Below the pieces are notes generated by a model that was not told where the DNA came from, ran no database searches, and saw nothing but the letters and a program-made list of their open reading frames with translations. Shown in pieces: positions 1-5,721 of a DNA stretch of 5,827 bases (positions are counted from its first letter, which is position 1; every line of letters begins with the position of its first letter). The stretch lies in contig JAEWLD010000124.1 in assembly GCA_023393485.1 (NCBI GenBank), positions 1 to 5,827 on the forward strand, in the 5' to 3' direction. This DNA comes from Bacteroidota bacterium. Its GTDB lineage: Bacteria > Bacteroidota > Bacteroidia > Flavobacteriales > Flavobacteriaceae. The translations under genes were made by a program, and so were the position numbers.

Positions 1-3000
1 GATCGGCCTCGCCTTTCACATTCAGGTAATCGCCGTTGCCTTTGTCGATGATCAATGATAGCAGCGCTTCCTTGTCGGTTTGGATATTGACAGAAACGTC
101 CATTCCTTTAAGGTCGGATTTGTCAAGCTCATTTTTGATGATCGCTGTCTGCTTGAGCAGCATATTATCTTCATCGACGAACTCCACGATGCCTTCGCGC
201 TCGGCGATTCCGGGATCGGATTGCGGCAAGACAACCGTGAATTTCGTGTCCTGGTTGACCTTGACGTTTCCGCTGACTTTTGGATTTTTAAGCGAACCGC
301 CAACTTCAAGGTCGGCGTCGAGGAACAGATCGCCGTAATACAGGTCGTTGTCCTTGGCCTTTGAATTGACCGCCCGGAAATTGTCGGCGTTGACTGTCAG
401 GTTAAAGTTGTAATCGCGGAAATCCGGCGTATTCATTGAGCCGTTGACCACAAGACGGTTGTTTTTTTCATCGAAAATCGTAAAGCGGTCGAACAGGATT
501 TTCTTGTTGCTGATCGATACTTTTTCGGTAATATTCTGAAAATAGGAATTGAGTTGCGTGACGCGGAAAGCAACGTCGTAAAATTGCAAATCGCCGACTA
601 CGTTTGGCTTGTCTACCGTACCGGTAATTTTAAAATCGCCGCCAAGATAGCCTTTTCCGTCTTTGATGTTGCCCATCGTAAAGCCCTGGATGCTTTTGAC
701 CTCAAGGTGATTCATGTCAAGGTTCAAATCAAATGATTGCGTCGATCCGCGGTAATAACCGTCAATCTTGACATCATTGCCGTTGCCCGTCAAAACCACG
801 TTGGCCGTATAAGTATCGGCGGTCTCATTGTTGATCTTGACGACGATATCGCCGACCGGCTCGCCCATATAGCTGAAACCGCTGATGTTGAGGTCAGAGG
901 TGAAAACCATTTTGCCCATCGGGTTCTTGATCAGCACATTTCCGTTGATCAGTCCTTCGGCAAGCACTTCATCCTTGCGGATCATATTGGTCAGTGTCTT
1001 GAGCTCAAAGTCGGTAAACTCGACCTGTAGCGGTGCATTTGGCCGACTCGAATAGGTTTGAAGTTTGATTTTGCTGCCTTCGTGGCGCAGTTCGAAATCG
1101 TCGGCGAAAATCCCGTCGTTGCCAAATCGCAGAACGTTGTTTTCCGAAATTGTCCATTTGTCATAGTTGAGCTTCAATCCCTCTGGGTTCAATCTGATTT
1201 CGGTGTTGCCGTCAACCGACTTCATTGTACCGTTGATCACATATTGTTCCTTGCGGCCACGGTCGCGGATCAGCAGATTATAACTCAACATGTTGTCTTT
1301 CGCACTTCCGGAAATGCTCGTAAACGGCAGGGTCAGCTGATTGTTGTGGATTTCATCGATGTCTGCCCAGTACATCAGCGCACCGTCTTTGGTTTCGATT
1401 TTGGCATTTGCGCCGGCAATCGTATTGGAGCCGTAAACCAATCTCGGAATCCGGGCATCGACGGCCAGCGTGTCGCCTTCGGAGTTGTATTTCCCTTTGA
1501 TGTCGATCGGTTCAAGACCGGTGATTTCGGGAAACAACTTGAAAATTACCGGATCGTTATCAACAAAAATGTCAAAGTCGACCTGTTGCGGACGCGTTTT
1601 AGGCCGGTGTCTGCCCGGCGCCGAATCGTAATATTTGGCGATCGTATTGTCAATCGCGTCGAAGAGTTGCGTCAATTGGAATTTCCCGTCAAAATTCGCT
1701 TTCACGATTTGCGATTTCACCTTGATTGAATTTTTTTCTGCGGTCGAAACAGCGATTATGTGAATCGAATCAAGCAGAATCGGGTCGTTGTCAGTCAAAA
1801 CCTGTAAATGGTCAATCGAGATTTCGCCGTTTAAAAAGTCGAGGTCGGCCGTCGGCACATCTGCGTTTACGTTTCCGCGAAGCTTCATCGGGCCGGCATG
1901 CAGATTCAATTTTTGAAGGTCGGCGATATCGAGATTCAATTTAAGTTTCGCCGACGGATACTTGTCGTTGAAACCGCCATTAGCGTTTAATGCAAACGTC
2001 AAATTCGGGTCATTCATTGACGCATCGGCCGCAAACACGCCATTTTTGATATTGCCTTTTACGGCCAGGTCTTGATAAGTGTAGTTGCTGTATTCGGCTT
2101 TTTTGACGAGCGCATCGACAACTGCATCGGCAGATTTCGGGTTCAAGCCTGTGCCCTTGACTTTGACCTTGGCAGTAATCTTTCCGAGGTCGGGATTTTT
2201 GATCAATTGTCCGAGATTGAAATCGGCGAGTGCAATATCTGCGTCATACTTTTCGCGGTCTTTTAACCGACGATCAAACAGTGCACGGATTTTCGCGCCG
2301 CCGTAACTGCTTCGCAAAGTCAGGTCGGTATTGAAATTCTTCAGGTTGCCCTTTGCCGATCCGCTAAGGTCGATTACGGCAGGCAAGCTGATATTGGACG
2401 GAATCGTACCGGCGGGAACAAAACTTTTGATATCGGCCGATGTCGTATGCAACTCATTGATCACGATGTCAAATCCGGCGTTTTTTGTGTCGGGCAAACC
2501 AACAATGCGGCCATGTGCCGAAACCCGGGAGTTGCCGATTCCGCTGAGTTCGAATTCGGGGAAACGGATGTCATTTAGCCGTCCGGAGAGTTTGGTGTCG
2601 AGGTATAAAATCGCGTTTGGATTGTCCTTGAACGGATTAGTCCCGGAAAGTGACGGCGCAAAAATCAGGACATCGCGAAACCCGATGCGGCTTTCGTCGA
2701 TATTGGCGTTGAATGTAACGGCCGACGGATTGTCCTTAAACGCGTCGACCGACGGATATGAAACAAAAATGTTGTCTTTTAAAAGCGTCCGCGGGGTTTT
2801 GAGGTAAAGATTTTTGAATGACGCTTGCGTATCTGTAAACACAAAATCCGAATGGAAAGACTCTATATCGGCGCCGCTTTTTTCCTTTACCGTAAATGAT
2901 TGCACGCTGCCCGAAATGTTGTTGTCGGCAAACGCGATATTTCGTGCCTTTGCGTTGAAACCGCGGACGTCGAGGTGTTTGAAATCGATGCCTTTGGCGG

Positions 3001-4027
3001 TCGGCGCCGCGTTGAGGTCATCAAATTTGAAATTTACGTTTGCCACGTCAACGCTCGCGAGCTTGAGTTTCCAGCCTTCTTTTTTTATAGCGGTCGTGTC
3101 TATGTCAGGCGCTTTGATGTTTTTATCGGCCTTACCCAGCGCGAGATTGCCCTTGAGGTCTTTGAGTTCAAATTTGTTGAGGCTGATGATCTGCCGGTTC
3201 ATATCGAATTCGTCAAAACCGAGTTGCAGTTTGCCAAGCGAAATACCGGTATTGATCCGCGTGCCGACATTGTCATAACCTACGTCGATATTTGACAGCG
3301 TAATCGTTCCGAGTTTCAGTTTGAAATCAGGCCGTTTTGAAACCGTGTCGGCAACCTTGACCGACGTCTCGGCGATCTTTTCAACCAGGCCTTGATCAAG
3401 AGTCAGGCGCAGGCCATCGAGTGTGATTTCGGGAATGTCGAAATCCATTGCATCAAGGTCAAATTTTTTAAAATGGGTTTTGAAATGGTTGAGGTTGACG
3501 GCGACTCTGTTTTTTGAAATCGCGTCGTCAAGGGTAAATCGGATGTTGTCGAGGTTGATTTTATTGACCGAAATTTTCATCGGCTCGCTGTCCGGTTTCT
3601 TGTCTTTTGAAGCGAACGCGTCAATGATGTACTGGAAATTATAGACTGAATCTCGCGTACGTACGATGGTGGCTGTTGCGTCGGGCAGGCTTACCGAATT
3701 GATTTCGACTTCGTTGTCAAGGAGTTTGAACAAACTAATTTCGACCGCGAGCTTTTCGCCGGCAAGCAAAGTGTCTTTTTCGCGGCTTTCAAAGTAGAAT
3801 CCGGTCAGGATGATTTTCTTGGGAAGCCCAATTTCGATGGTTTCGATCTTAACGGGCGTTTTGATTTTTTCTTCCAGGTAGGCAACCGCTTTGTCCTTGG
3901 CGAAATTTTGAACGAAAGGAATTTGGAGCAAAATGGCAATCAAAAGAAATAACCCAATTAGAGAGCCGATTATCCAGGCCAAAATCTTTAGGCCTTTTTT
4001 TACGTATGGGTGTATTTTTTTTGCCAT
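1..4027 (-). CDS. tamB: TamB-like translocation/assembly module protein (AsmA-like/DUF490 family), 3' end outside window
   Basis: Seen: reading from ATG at 4027 gives 1342 codons in one frame with no stop. The frame was checked at residues 801 and 1342, and no frameshift was found. Residues 1-12 are basic (MAKKIHPYVKKG) and 13-34 form one hydrophobic helix, a signal anchor, so the rest should lie in the periplasm. Residues about 35-120 resemble the AsmA-type N-terminus. The remainder is hundreds of residues of alternating short hydrophobic strands with recurring N/D/G turns, as in the beta-helical groove of this family. Near the C-terminal side are typical TamB phrases such as GGDFKITGTV (from 1129) and VGGSLKNPKVSGN (from 1242). 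A basic, proline-containing linker lies at about 802-815. Known: TamB/AsmA-like proteins bridge inner and outer membranes, act in lipid transport, and pair with BamA-family TamA for outer-membrane assembly. Bacteroidota members are commonly about 1450-1700 residues, so a few hundred C-terminal residues are probably missing here. No clear Shine-Dalgarno sequence or promoter was found. The start was chosen because the anchor follows directly. Confidence 0.93.
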   Translation of the reverse strand, partial: MAKKIHPYVKKGLKILAWIIGSLIGLFLLIAILLQIPFVQNFAKDKAVAYLEEKIKTPVKIETIEIGLPKKIILTGFYFESREKDTLLAGEKLAVEISLFKLLDNEVEINSVSLPDATATIVRTRDSVYNFQYIIDAFASKDKKPDSEPMKISVNKINLDNIRFTLDDAISKNRVAVNLNHFKTHFKKFDLDAMDFDIPEITLDGLRLTLDQGLVEKIAETSVKVADTVSKRPDFKLKLGTITLSNIDVGYDNVGTRINTGISLGKLQLGFDEFDMNRQIISLNKFELKDLKGNLALGKADKNIKAPDIDTTAIKKEGWKLKLASVDVANVNFKFDDLNAAPTAKGIDFKHLDVRGFNAKARNIAFADNNISGSVQSFTVKEKSGADIESFHSDFVFTDTQASFKNLYLKTPRTLLKDNIFVSYPSVDAFKDNPSAVTFNANIDESRIGFRDVLIFAPSLSGTNPFKDNPNAILYLDTKLSGRLNDIRFPEFELSGIGNSRVSAHGRIVGLPDTKNAGFDIVINELHTTSADIKSFVPAGTIPSNISLPAVIDLSGSAKGNLKNFNTDLTLRSSYGGAKIRALFDRRLKDREKYDADIALADFNLGQLIKNPDLGKITAKVKVKGTGLNPKSADAVVDALVKKAEYSNYTYQDLAVKGNIKNGVFAADASMNDPNLTFALNANGGFNDKYPSAKLKLNLDIADLQKLNLHAGPMKLRGNVNADVPTADLDFLNGEISIDHLQVLTDNDPILLDSIHIIAVSTAEKNSIKVKSQIVKANFDGKFQLTQLFDAIDNTIAKYYDSAPGRHRPKTRPQQVDFDIFVDNDPVIFKLFPEITGLEPIDIKGKYNSEGDTLAVDARIPRLVYGSNTIAGANAKIETKDGALMYWADIDEIHNNQLTLPFTSISGSAKDNMLSYNLLIRDRGRKEQYVINGTMKSVDGNTEIRLNPEGLKLNYDKWTISENNVLRFGNDGIFADDFELRHEGSKIKLQTYSSRPNAPLQVEFTDFELKTLTNMIRKDEVLAEGLINGNVLIKNPMGKMVFTSDLNISGFSYMGEPVGDIVVKINNETADTYTANVVLTGNGNDVKIDGYYRGSTQSFDLNLDMNHLEVKSIQGFTMGNIKDGKGYLGGDFKITGTVDKPNVVGDLQFYDVAFRVTQLNSYFQNITEKVSISNKKILFDRFTIFDEKNNRLVVNGSMNTPDFRDYNFNLTVNADNFRAVNSKAKDNDLYYGDLFLDADLEVGGSLKNPKVSGNVKVNQDTKFTVVLPQSDPGIAEREGIVEFVDEDNMLLKQTAIIKNELDKSDLKGMDVSVNIQTDKEALLSLIIDKGNGDYLNVKGEAD

Positions 4028-4046
4028 AAGGGAAATACAAATCTGT

Positions 4047-4059
4047 GCGGACTTTCCGC
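4047..4059 (-). other. Small GC-rich hairpin in the tamB leader
   Basis: GCGGA and TCCGC form a perfect 5-bp stem with a 3-nt loop, about 20 bases before the tamB start codon on the minus strand. The same stretch contains a near direct repeat (AAAGTCGCG and AAAGTCCGC). No T-tract follows, so it is not a terminator. It could affect translation or mRNA stability, or be chance; its role is unknown. Confidence 0.25.
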
Positions 4060-4090
4060 GACTTTACCCAAATTTGAGGTTTTTCCCGTT

Positions 4091-4122
4091 AAAAAAAATT
4101 ACAACATTTTTGAATAATGTTG
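4091..4122 (-). terminator. Rho-independent terminator after the first response-regulator gene
   Basis: Read on the minus strand, CAACATT (from 4122) and AATGTTG (to 4102) form a perfect 7-bp stem with a 7-nt loop. After the bases TAA comes a run of eight T (4098 to 4091). It starts 14 bases beyond the regulator's stop codon, the right place for termination. The stem is AT-rich, so efficiency may be modest and some read-through into tamB is possible. It argues that tamB has its own promoter between here and 4027. Confidence 0.65.
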
Positions 4123-4135
4123 CAGGATTTGTGCG

Positions 4136-4573
4136 CTACGAAGTATAGATAAATTGTTCGCGGATTGCTTCGCGTCCGGTGGCCCAATCCATTTCGAGCA
4201 TGTTTTTGACAGTGGATTTCAGCTCAGAAAACGAGTTTGGTTTGGTAATATAAAGGTCGGCGCCCATTTCAAAGGTTTCGTCGACGTCTTTTTTACTCGA
4301 TGAAGTAGAGTAGATGATTACCGGAATGTCATTGAAACGACGGTCTGCCCGGATTTCACGCAAACATTCTTTGCCATTCTTTACAGGCATGTTCAAATCA
4401 AGTAAGATAAAGTCGGGAAGAATTTCGGCTGTGCGAAGCAAGGACATCAGTTGCATTCCGTTTGGAACACTTTGAACTTTTGCGCCATGCGCTTCGGCGG
4501 CTTCGGTAAAAAGTTCACGGTCGTCGGGATCGTCATCTGCCAATAAAATCCTGAAAATTCCGGTCGTGTCCAT
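4136..4573 (-). CDS. Single-domain response regulator (CheY-like receiver)
   Basis: A 145-residue protein consisting of one receiver (REC) domain plus a short C-terminal tail (about 125-145), with no DNA-binding or enzymatic output domain. The phosphorylation site is complete: acidic pocket D13/D14 (in LLADDDPDD), phosphoacceptor D59 (in LLDLNMP), hydroxyl residue S89, aromatic switch Y108, and K111 followed by P112. Spacings from the aspartate (+30 and +52) match CheY. Such stand-alone receivers usually relay phosphate from a histidine kinase to another protein, or act by protein-protein contact. None of the genes visible here encodes a kinase, so its partner is unknown. It lies 57 bases downstream of a second receiver gene that shares the DDD..DD.ELF, NMP and G.ECL.EI patterns, suggesting an old tandem duplication. 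The start ATG at 4573 is the only one placed properly before the first beta strand. No clear Shine-Dalgarno is seen. A palindromic element ends just upstream of the start codon. Confidence 0.93.
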   Translation of the reverse strand: MDTTGIFRILLADDDPDDRELFTEAAEAHGAKVQSVPNGMQLMSLLRTAEILPDFILLDLNMPVKNGKECLREIRADRRFNDIPVIIYSTSSSKKDVDETFEMGADLYITKPNSFSELKSTVKNMLEMDWATGREAIREQFIYTS

Positions 4574-4576
4574 TCG

Positions 4577-4600
4577 TGTAGTTTATTACGTAAAACTACG
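4577..4600. promoter_or_regulatory. Palindromic element immediately upstream of the first response-regulator gene
   Basis: GTAGTTT (4578-4584) and AAACTAC (4593-4599) form a perfect 7-bp inverted repeat with an 8-bp centre (ATTACGTA). TACG occurs twice, 10 bp apart (4587 and 4597), one helical turn. The repeat lies 4 bases before the start codon at 4573, so it could be a protein-binding operator or an mRNA hairpin near the ribosome site. Related sequence occurs at 5593-5623. The binding factor is unknown. Confidence 0.45.
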
Positions 4601-4601
4601 C

Positions 4602-4624
4602 AAAAAACATTTAACAACTGTTAA
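4602..4624 (-). terminator. Possible weak terminator between the two response-regulator genes
   Basis: On the minus strand TTAAC and GTTAA form a 5-bp stem with a 4-nt loop (4624 to 4611), followed by ATG and a run of six T (4607 to 4602), 6 bases after the stop codon of the upstream regulator. The stem has only one G:C pair, so termination would be weak. It could equally be a small palindromic protein site or chance. Confidence 0.3.
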
Positions 4625-4630
4625 GGGATT

Positions 4631-5023
4631 TTATTTTGACAGGATTTTTGCGAGCGTTTGTTCCAGCTCTTTCATATTGTGTGCTTTGACAACAACGTCT
4701 ACGGCTCCGTGTTGGCGGCCTGATTTTAAGGTTTTCGGGTCGATATATCGCGAATAGAGATAAACCGGGACATTCTTGACACGCGAGATTTTTTTGATTT
4801 CGACAAGACATTCAACGCCGCTCATTTTCGGCATGTTTACATCGACGAAAATGAAATATGGGTTTAAATTCGGGTCGGATTTCAATTTCTCGATTGCGTG
4901 AACGCCGTCGTTTGCGGTCACGAAATCTGCCGAAACGTCGAGATGTTTGAGTGCATGGCCAAACAATTCCTGATCATCGAAATCATCGTCAATCAGCATG
5001 CAAATAATTCTTTTCCTGGGCAT
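4631..5023 (-). CDS. Single-domain response regulator with atypical residues after the conserved lysine
   Basis: A 130-residue single receiver domain. Seen: acidic cluster D12-D14 (in MLIDDDFDD), phosphoacceptor D61 (in FVDVNMP), S91 at the threonine/serine position (+30) and K113 (+52), so the residues needed to accept phosphate are present. Two positions differ from the usual consensus: K113 is followed by A114 instead of proline, and the aromatic switch position (+49) is V110. A tyrosine (Y90) precedes S91. There is no output domain; the last helix ends at the C-terminus. It is the upstream member of a pair with the receiver at 4136-4573, on the same strand with a 57-base gap that may hold a weak terminator. 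The start ATG at 5023 is followed by basic residues and then beta strand 1, as expected. No promoter or Shine-Dalgarno could be assigned in the AT-rich gap before it. Kinase and target are unknown. Confidence 0.92.
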   Translation of the reverse strand: MPRKRIICMLIDDDFDDQELFGHALKHLDVSADFVTANDGVHAIEKLKSDPNLNPYFIFVDVNMPKMSGVECLVEIKKISRVKNVPVYLYSRYIDPKTLKSGRQHGAVDVVVKAHNMKELEQTLAKILSK

Positions 5024-5043
5024 AATTCAAAATTGGAAAGGCA

Positions 5044-5097
5044 ATTTACGCCTATGGTTTGAGAACGCATTTTTTTTTAGATAATTGGCACGTAAAT
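5044..5097. repeat. Widely spaced inverted repeat ATTTACG...CGTAAAT upstream of the second response-regulator gene
   Basis: ATTTACG (5044-5050) and CGTAAAT (5091-5097) are perfect 7-bp inverted copies 40 bp apart, in the gap between the regulator gene (start 5023) and the tRNA promoter. The CGTAAA core resembles the CGTAAAAC element before the neighbouring regulator. Such short matches in AT-rich DNA can be chance. The rest of the gap holds an A/T run (5070-5078) and nothing else I can name. Confidence 0.2.
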
Positions 5098-5162
5098 CTG
5101 TTGATATACAGTTTTAAGAAAACTTTATGCAGTTCGTCGATGAAATTTTTTCCGAAAACCGC

Positions 5163-5192
5163 TTGCCAGTCCCGATTATCGTTGTATATTTG
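5163..5192 (+). promoter_or_regulatory. Bacteroidota-type housekeeping promoter for the initiator tRNA
   Basis: A TTG (-33 type, 5163-5165) and TATATTTG (-7 type TAnnTTTG, 5185-5192) are separated by 19 bases, fitting the Bacteroidota primary-sigma consensus. The tRNA begins 11 bases after the -7 box, so transcription would start just before the mature 5' end, leaving little or no leader. Confidence 0.75.
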
Positions 5193-5202
5193 CACCGAAC
5201 AT

Positions 5203-5275
5203 CGCGGGATAGAGCAGTAGGCAGCTCGTCGGGCTCATAACCCGAAGGTCACAGGTTCGAGTCCTGTTCCCGCTA
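5203..5275 (+). tRNA. Initiator tRNA-Met (tRNA-fMet, anticodon CAU)
   Basis: All four arms fold: acceptor 5203-5209 with 5268-5274, D stem GAGC/GCTC, anticodon stem TCGGG/CCCGA with anticodon CAT at 5236-5238, and T stem ACAGG/CCTGT with loop TTCGAGT. It is an initiator rather than an elongator: the anticodon stem ends in three G:C pairs (GGG/CCC at 29-31/39-41), position 11:24 is A:U, and the first acceptor pair is mismatched (C1 opposite U72). The discriminator is A73. CCA is not encoded (CAA follows), so it is added after transcription. It delivers formylmethionine to the ribosomal P site to start translation. E. coli has C1-A72 at the mismatch; here it is C1-U72, which should still leave the end unpaired for formylation. 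It is flanked by its own promoter and terminator, a one-gene unit. Confidence 0.97.
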
Positions 5276-5279
5276 CAAC

Positions 5280-5307
5280 AGCCACTTAGAAATGAGTGGC
5301 TTTTTTT
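5280..5307 (+). terminator. Rho-independent terminator of the initiator tRNA
   Basis: AGCCACT (5280-5286) pairs with AGTGGCT (5295-5301), 7 bp plus a possible extra U-G pair closing a 6-nt loop. A run of seven T (5301-5307) follows directly. It begins 4 bases after the discriminator base of the tRNA. Strong canonical form. Confidence 0.88.
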
Positions 5308-5313
5308 ATGGCC

Positions 5314-5344
5314 AAAAAAAAGACCGCTGTCAATAAGCGGCCTT
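5314..5344 (-). terminator. Rho-independent terminator of the 63-residue protein gene
   Basis: On the minus strand AAGGCCGCT and AGCGGTCTT pair as 5 bp of GC-rich stem (CCGCT 5324-5328 with AGCGG 5336-5340, loop of 7), one A-C mismatch, then further pairs. The T-run is eight long (complement of 5321 to 5314). It lies 19 bases past the stop codon at 5364. With the tRNA terminator 6 bases away, it insulates the two converging units. Confidence 0.8.
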
Positions 5345-5363
5345 CCGTCATTAACTTACTCAA

Positions 5364-5555
5364 TCAACTTAAAATCGTTTCTACCGGCTTGGCAAGATTT
5401 GAATTTTCATTCTTCCTGAGCAACCGATAGAGTCCGCGGCGCAGGTATTCGAGTTCGCCTTCGCTGAGTTTTTTAGCTTCGTCGCGCAGGCGTTTGGCCA
5501 ATGTGAATTTGTATGGCGTTTTGTGCAGGTCTTTAACTATTTCGTCTGGTTCCAT
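5364..5555 (-). CDS. Small charged, probably helical protein of unknown function (63 residues)
   Basis: I do not recognise this protein. The frame runs from ATG at 5555 to TGA at 5364. It is rich in charged residues (8 K, 6 R, 8 E, 3 D; net about +3) and reads as two or three amphipathic helices: roughly 3-12, 18-31 ([14 protein letters not shown]) and 32-48 ([17 protein letters not shown]), followed by a short tail. It has no cysteine, signal peptide or membrane segment, so it should be cytoplasmic. Evidence that it is a real gene: a good terminator sits 19 bases past its stop, there is no competing gene in the interval, and the composition is protein-like with a helix-favouring pattern. It diverges from era across a 166-base gap with nested inverted repeats. 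Its size and basic helices would suit a nucleic-acid or protein adaptor, but that is a guess. Confidence 0.7.
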   Translation of the reverse strand: MEPDEIVKDLHKTPYKFTLAKRLRDEAKKLSEGELEYLRRGLYRLLRKNENSNLAKPVETILS

Positions 5556-5589
5556 TTTTATTTGTGTTTGGTTAGTGTCCGTATATCGT

Positions 5590-5630
5590 GATGTAAAACT
5601 ACATTTAGCATGTAGCGTATTACTTACATC
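5590..5630. promoter_or_regulatory. Nested inverted repeats in the divergent gap between the small gene and era
   Basis: Outer arms GATGTAA (5590-5596) and TTACATC (5624-5630) are a perfect 7-bp inverted repeat. Inside it, CTACAT (5599-5604) and ATGTAG (5610-5615) form a 6-bp stem with a 5-nt loop (TTAGC). The segment contains GTAAAACTAC (5593-5602) and TGTAGCGTATTAC (5611-5623), close relatives of the sequence at 4577-4599. No T-tract follows on either strand, so an operator or leader structure is more likely than a terminator. It lies 34 bases before the start of the 63-residue gene and 91 bases before era. Confidence 0.45.
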
Positions 5631-5698
5631 TATAAAAGAAAATTTTATAAAACTTTCATTTGGGCGAAATCAAACAAAAGACGCCAGACATAAATATC

Positions 5699-5706
5699 TA
5701 CCTTTG
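5699..5706 (+). promoter_or_regulatory. era: Probable -7 box (TACCTTTG) of the era promoter
   Basis: TACCTTTG matches the Bacteroidota TAnnTTTG consensus and is followed by CA, a common context. No TTG is found at the expected 17-23 base spacing upstream (the nearest TTTG, 5659-5662, is 36 bases away), so the -33 box is missing or weak. A start about 7 bases downstream would leave a leader of only about 10 bases before the ATG at 5722. Confidence 0.5.
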
Positions 5707-5721
5707 CAGAAATATTTTACC

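Noticed and set aside
1600..1640. Proline/arginine-rich linker in TamB (about residues 802-815) as a fusion joint or insertion
   Set aside because: The beta-rich pattern continues equally on both sides and base composition does not change. It is more likely a loop between repeat segments.
1058..1729. 223-codon open frame on the plus strand, plus several shorter ones at 36-3644
   Set aside because: All lie antisense to the continuous tamB-like frame. They have irregular, low-complexity composition with no recognisable domain, and arise because the minus-strand codons rarely make stops in those frames.
1..4027. Possible frameshift or pseudogene in tamB, because no single long minus frame is bounded by a start and a stop inside the window
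   Set aside because: The frame stays open from 4027 to base 1 with consistent register at residues 801, 1129, 1242 and 1342. It simply runs off the window.
3849..4040. 63-codon minus-strand frame overlapping the tamB start
   Set aside because: It is a different frame from a TTG. The tamB frame from 4027 has the membrane anchor and continues for over 1300 codons, so this is a shadow.
4072..4079. Minus-strand CAAATTTG as the -7 box of a tamB promoter
   Set aside because: It has one mismatch to TAnnTTTG, and the nearest TTG is 25 bases upstream, outside the usual 17-23 base spacing; too weak to call.
4566..4757. 63-codon plus-strand frame crossing the gap between the regulators
   Set aside because: Antisense to the second regulator gene, with no recognisable motif and no promoter or ribosome site before it.
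4611..4811. 66-codon minus-strand frame within the second response regulator
   Set aside because: It overlaps the 3' half of a clear receiver domain in another frame and shows no protein-like features.
5111..5123. Palindrome GTTTTAAGAAAAC upstream of the tRNA promoter
   Set aside because: Only A/T-rich 5-bp arms with a 3-base centre; common by chance in such DNA, and no associated T-tract or motif.
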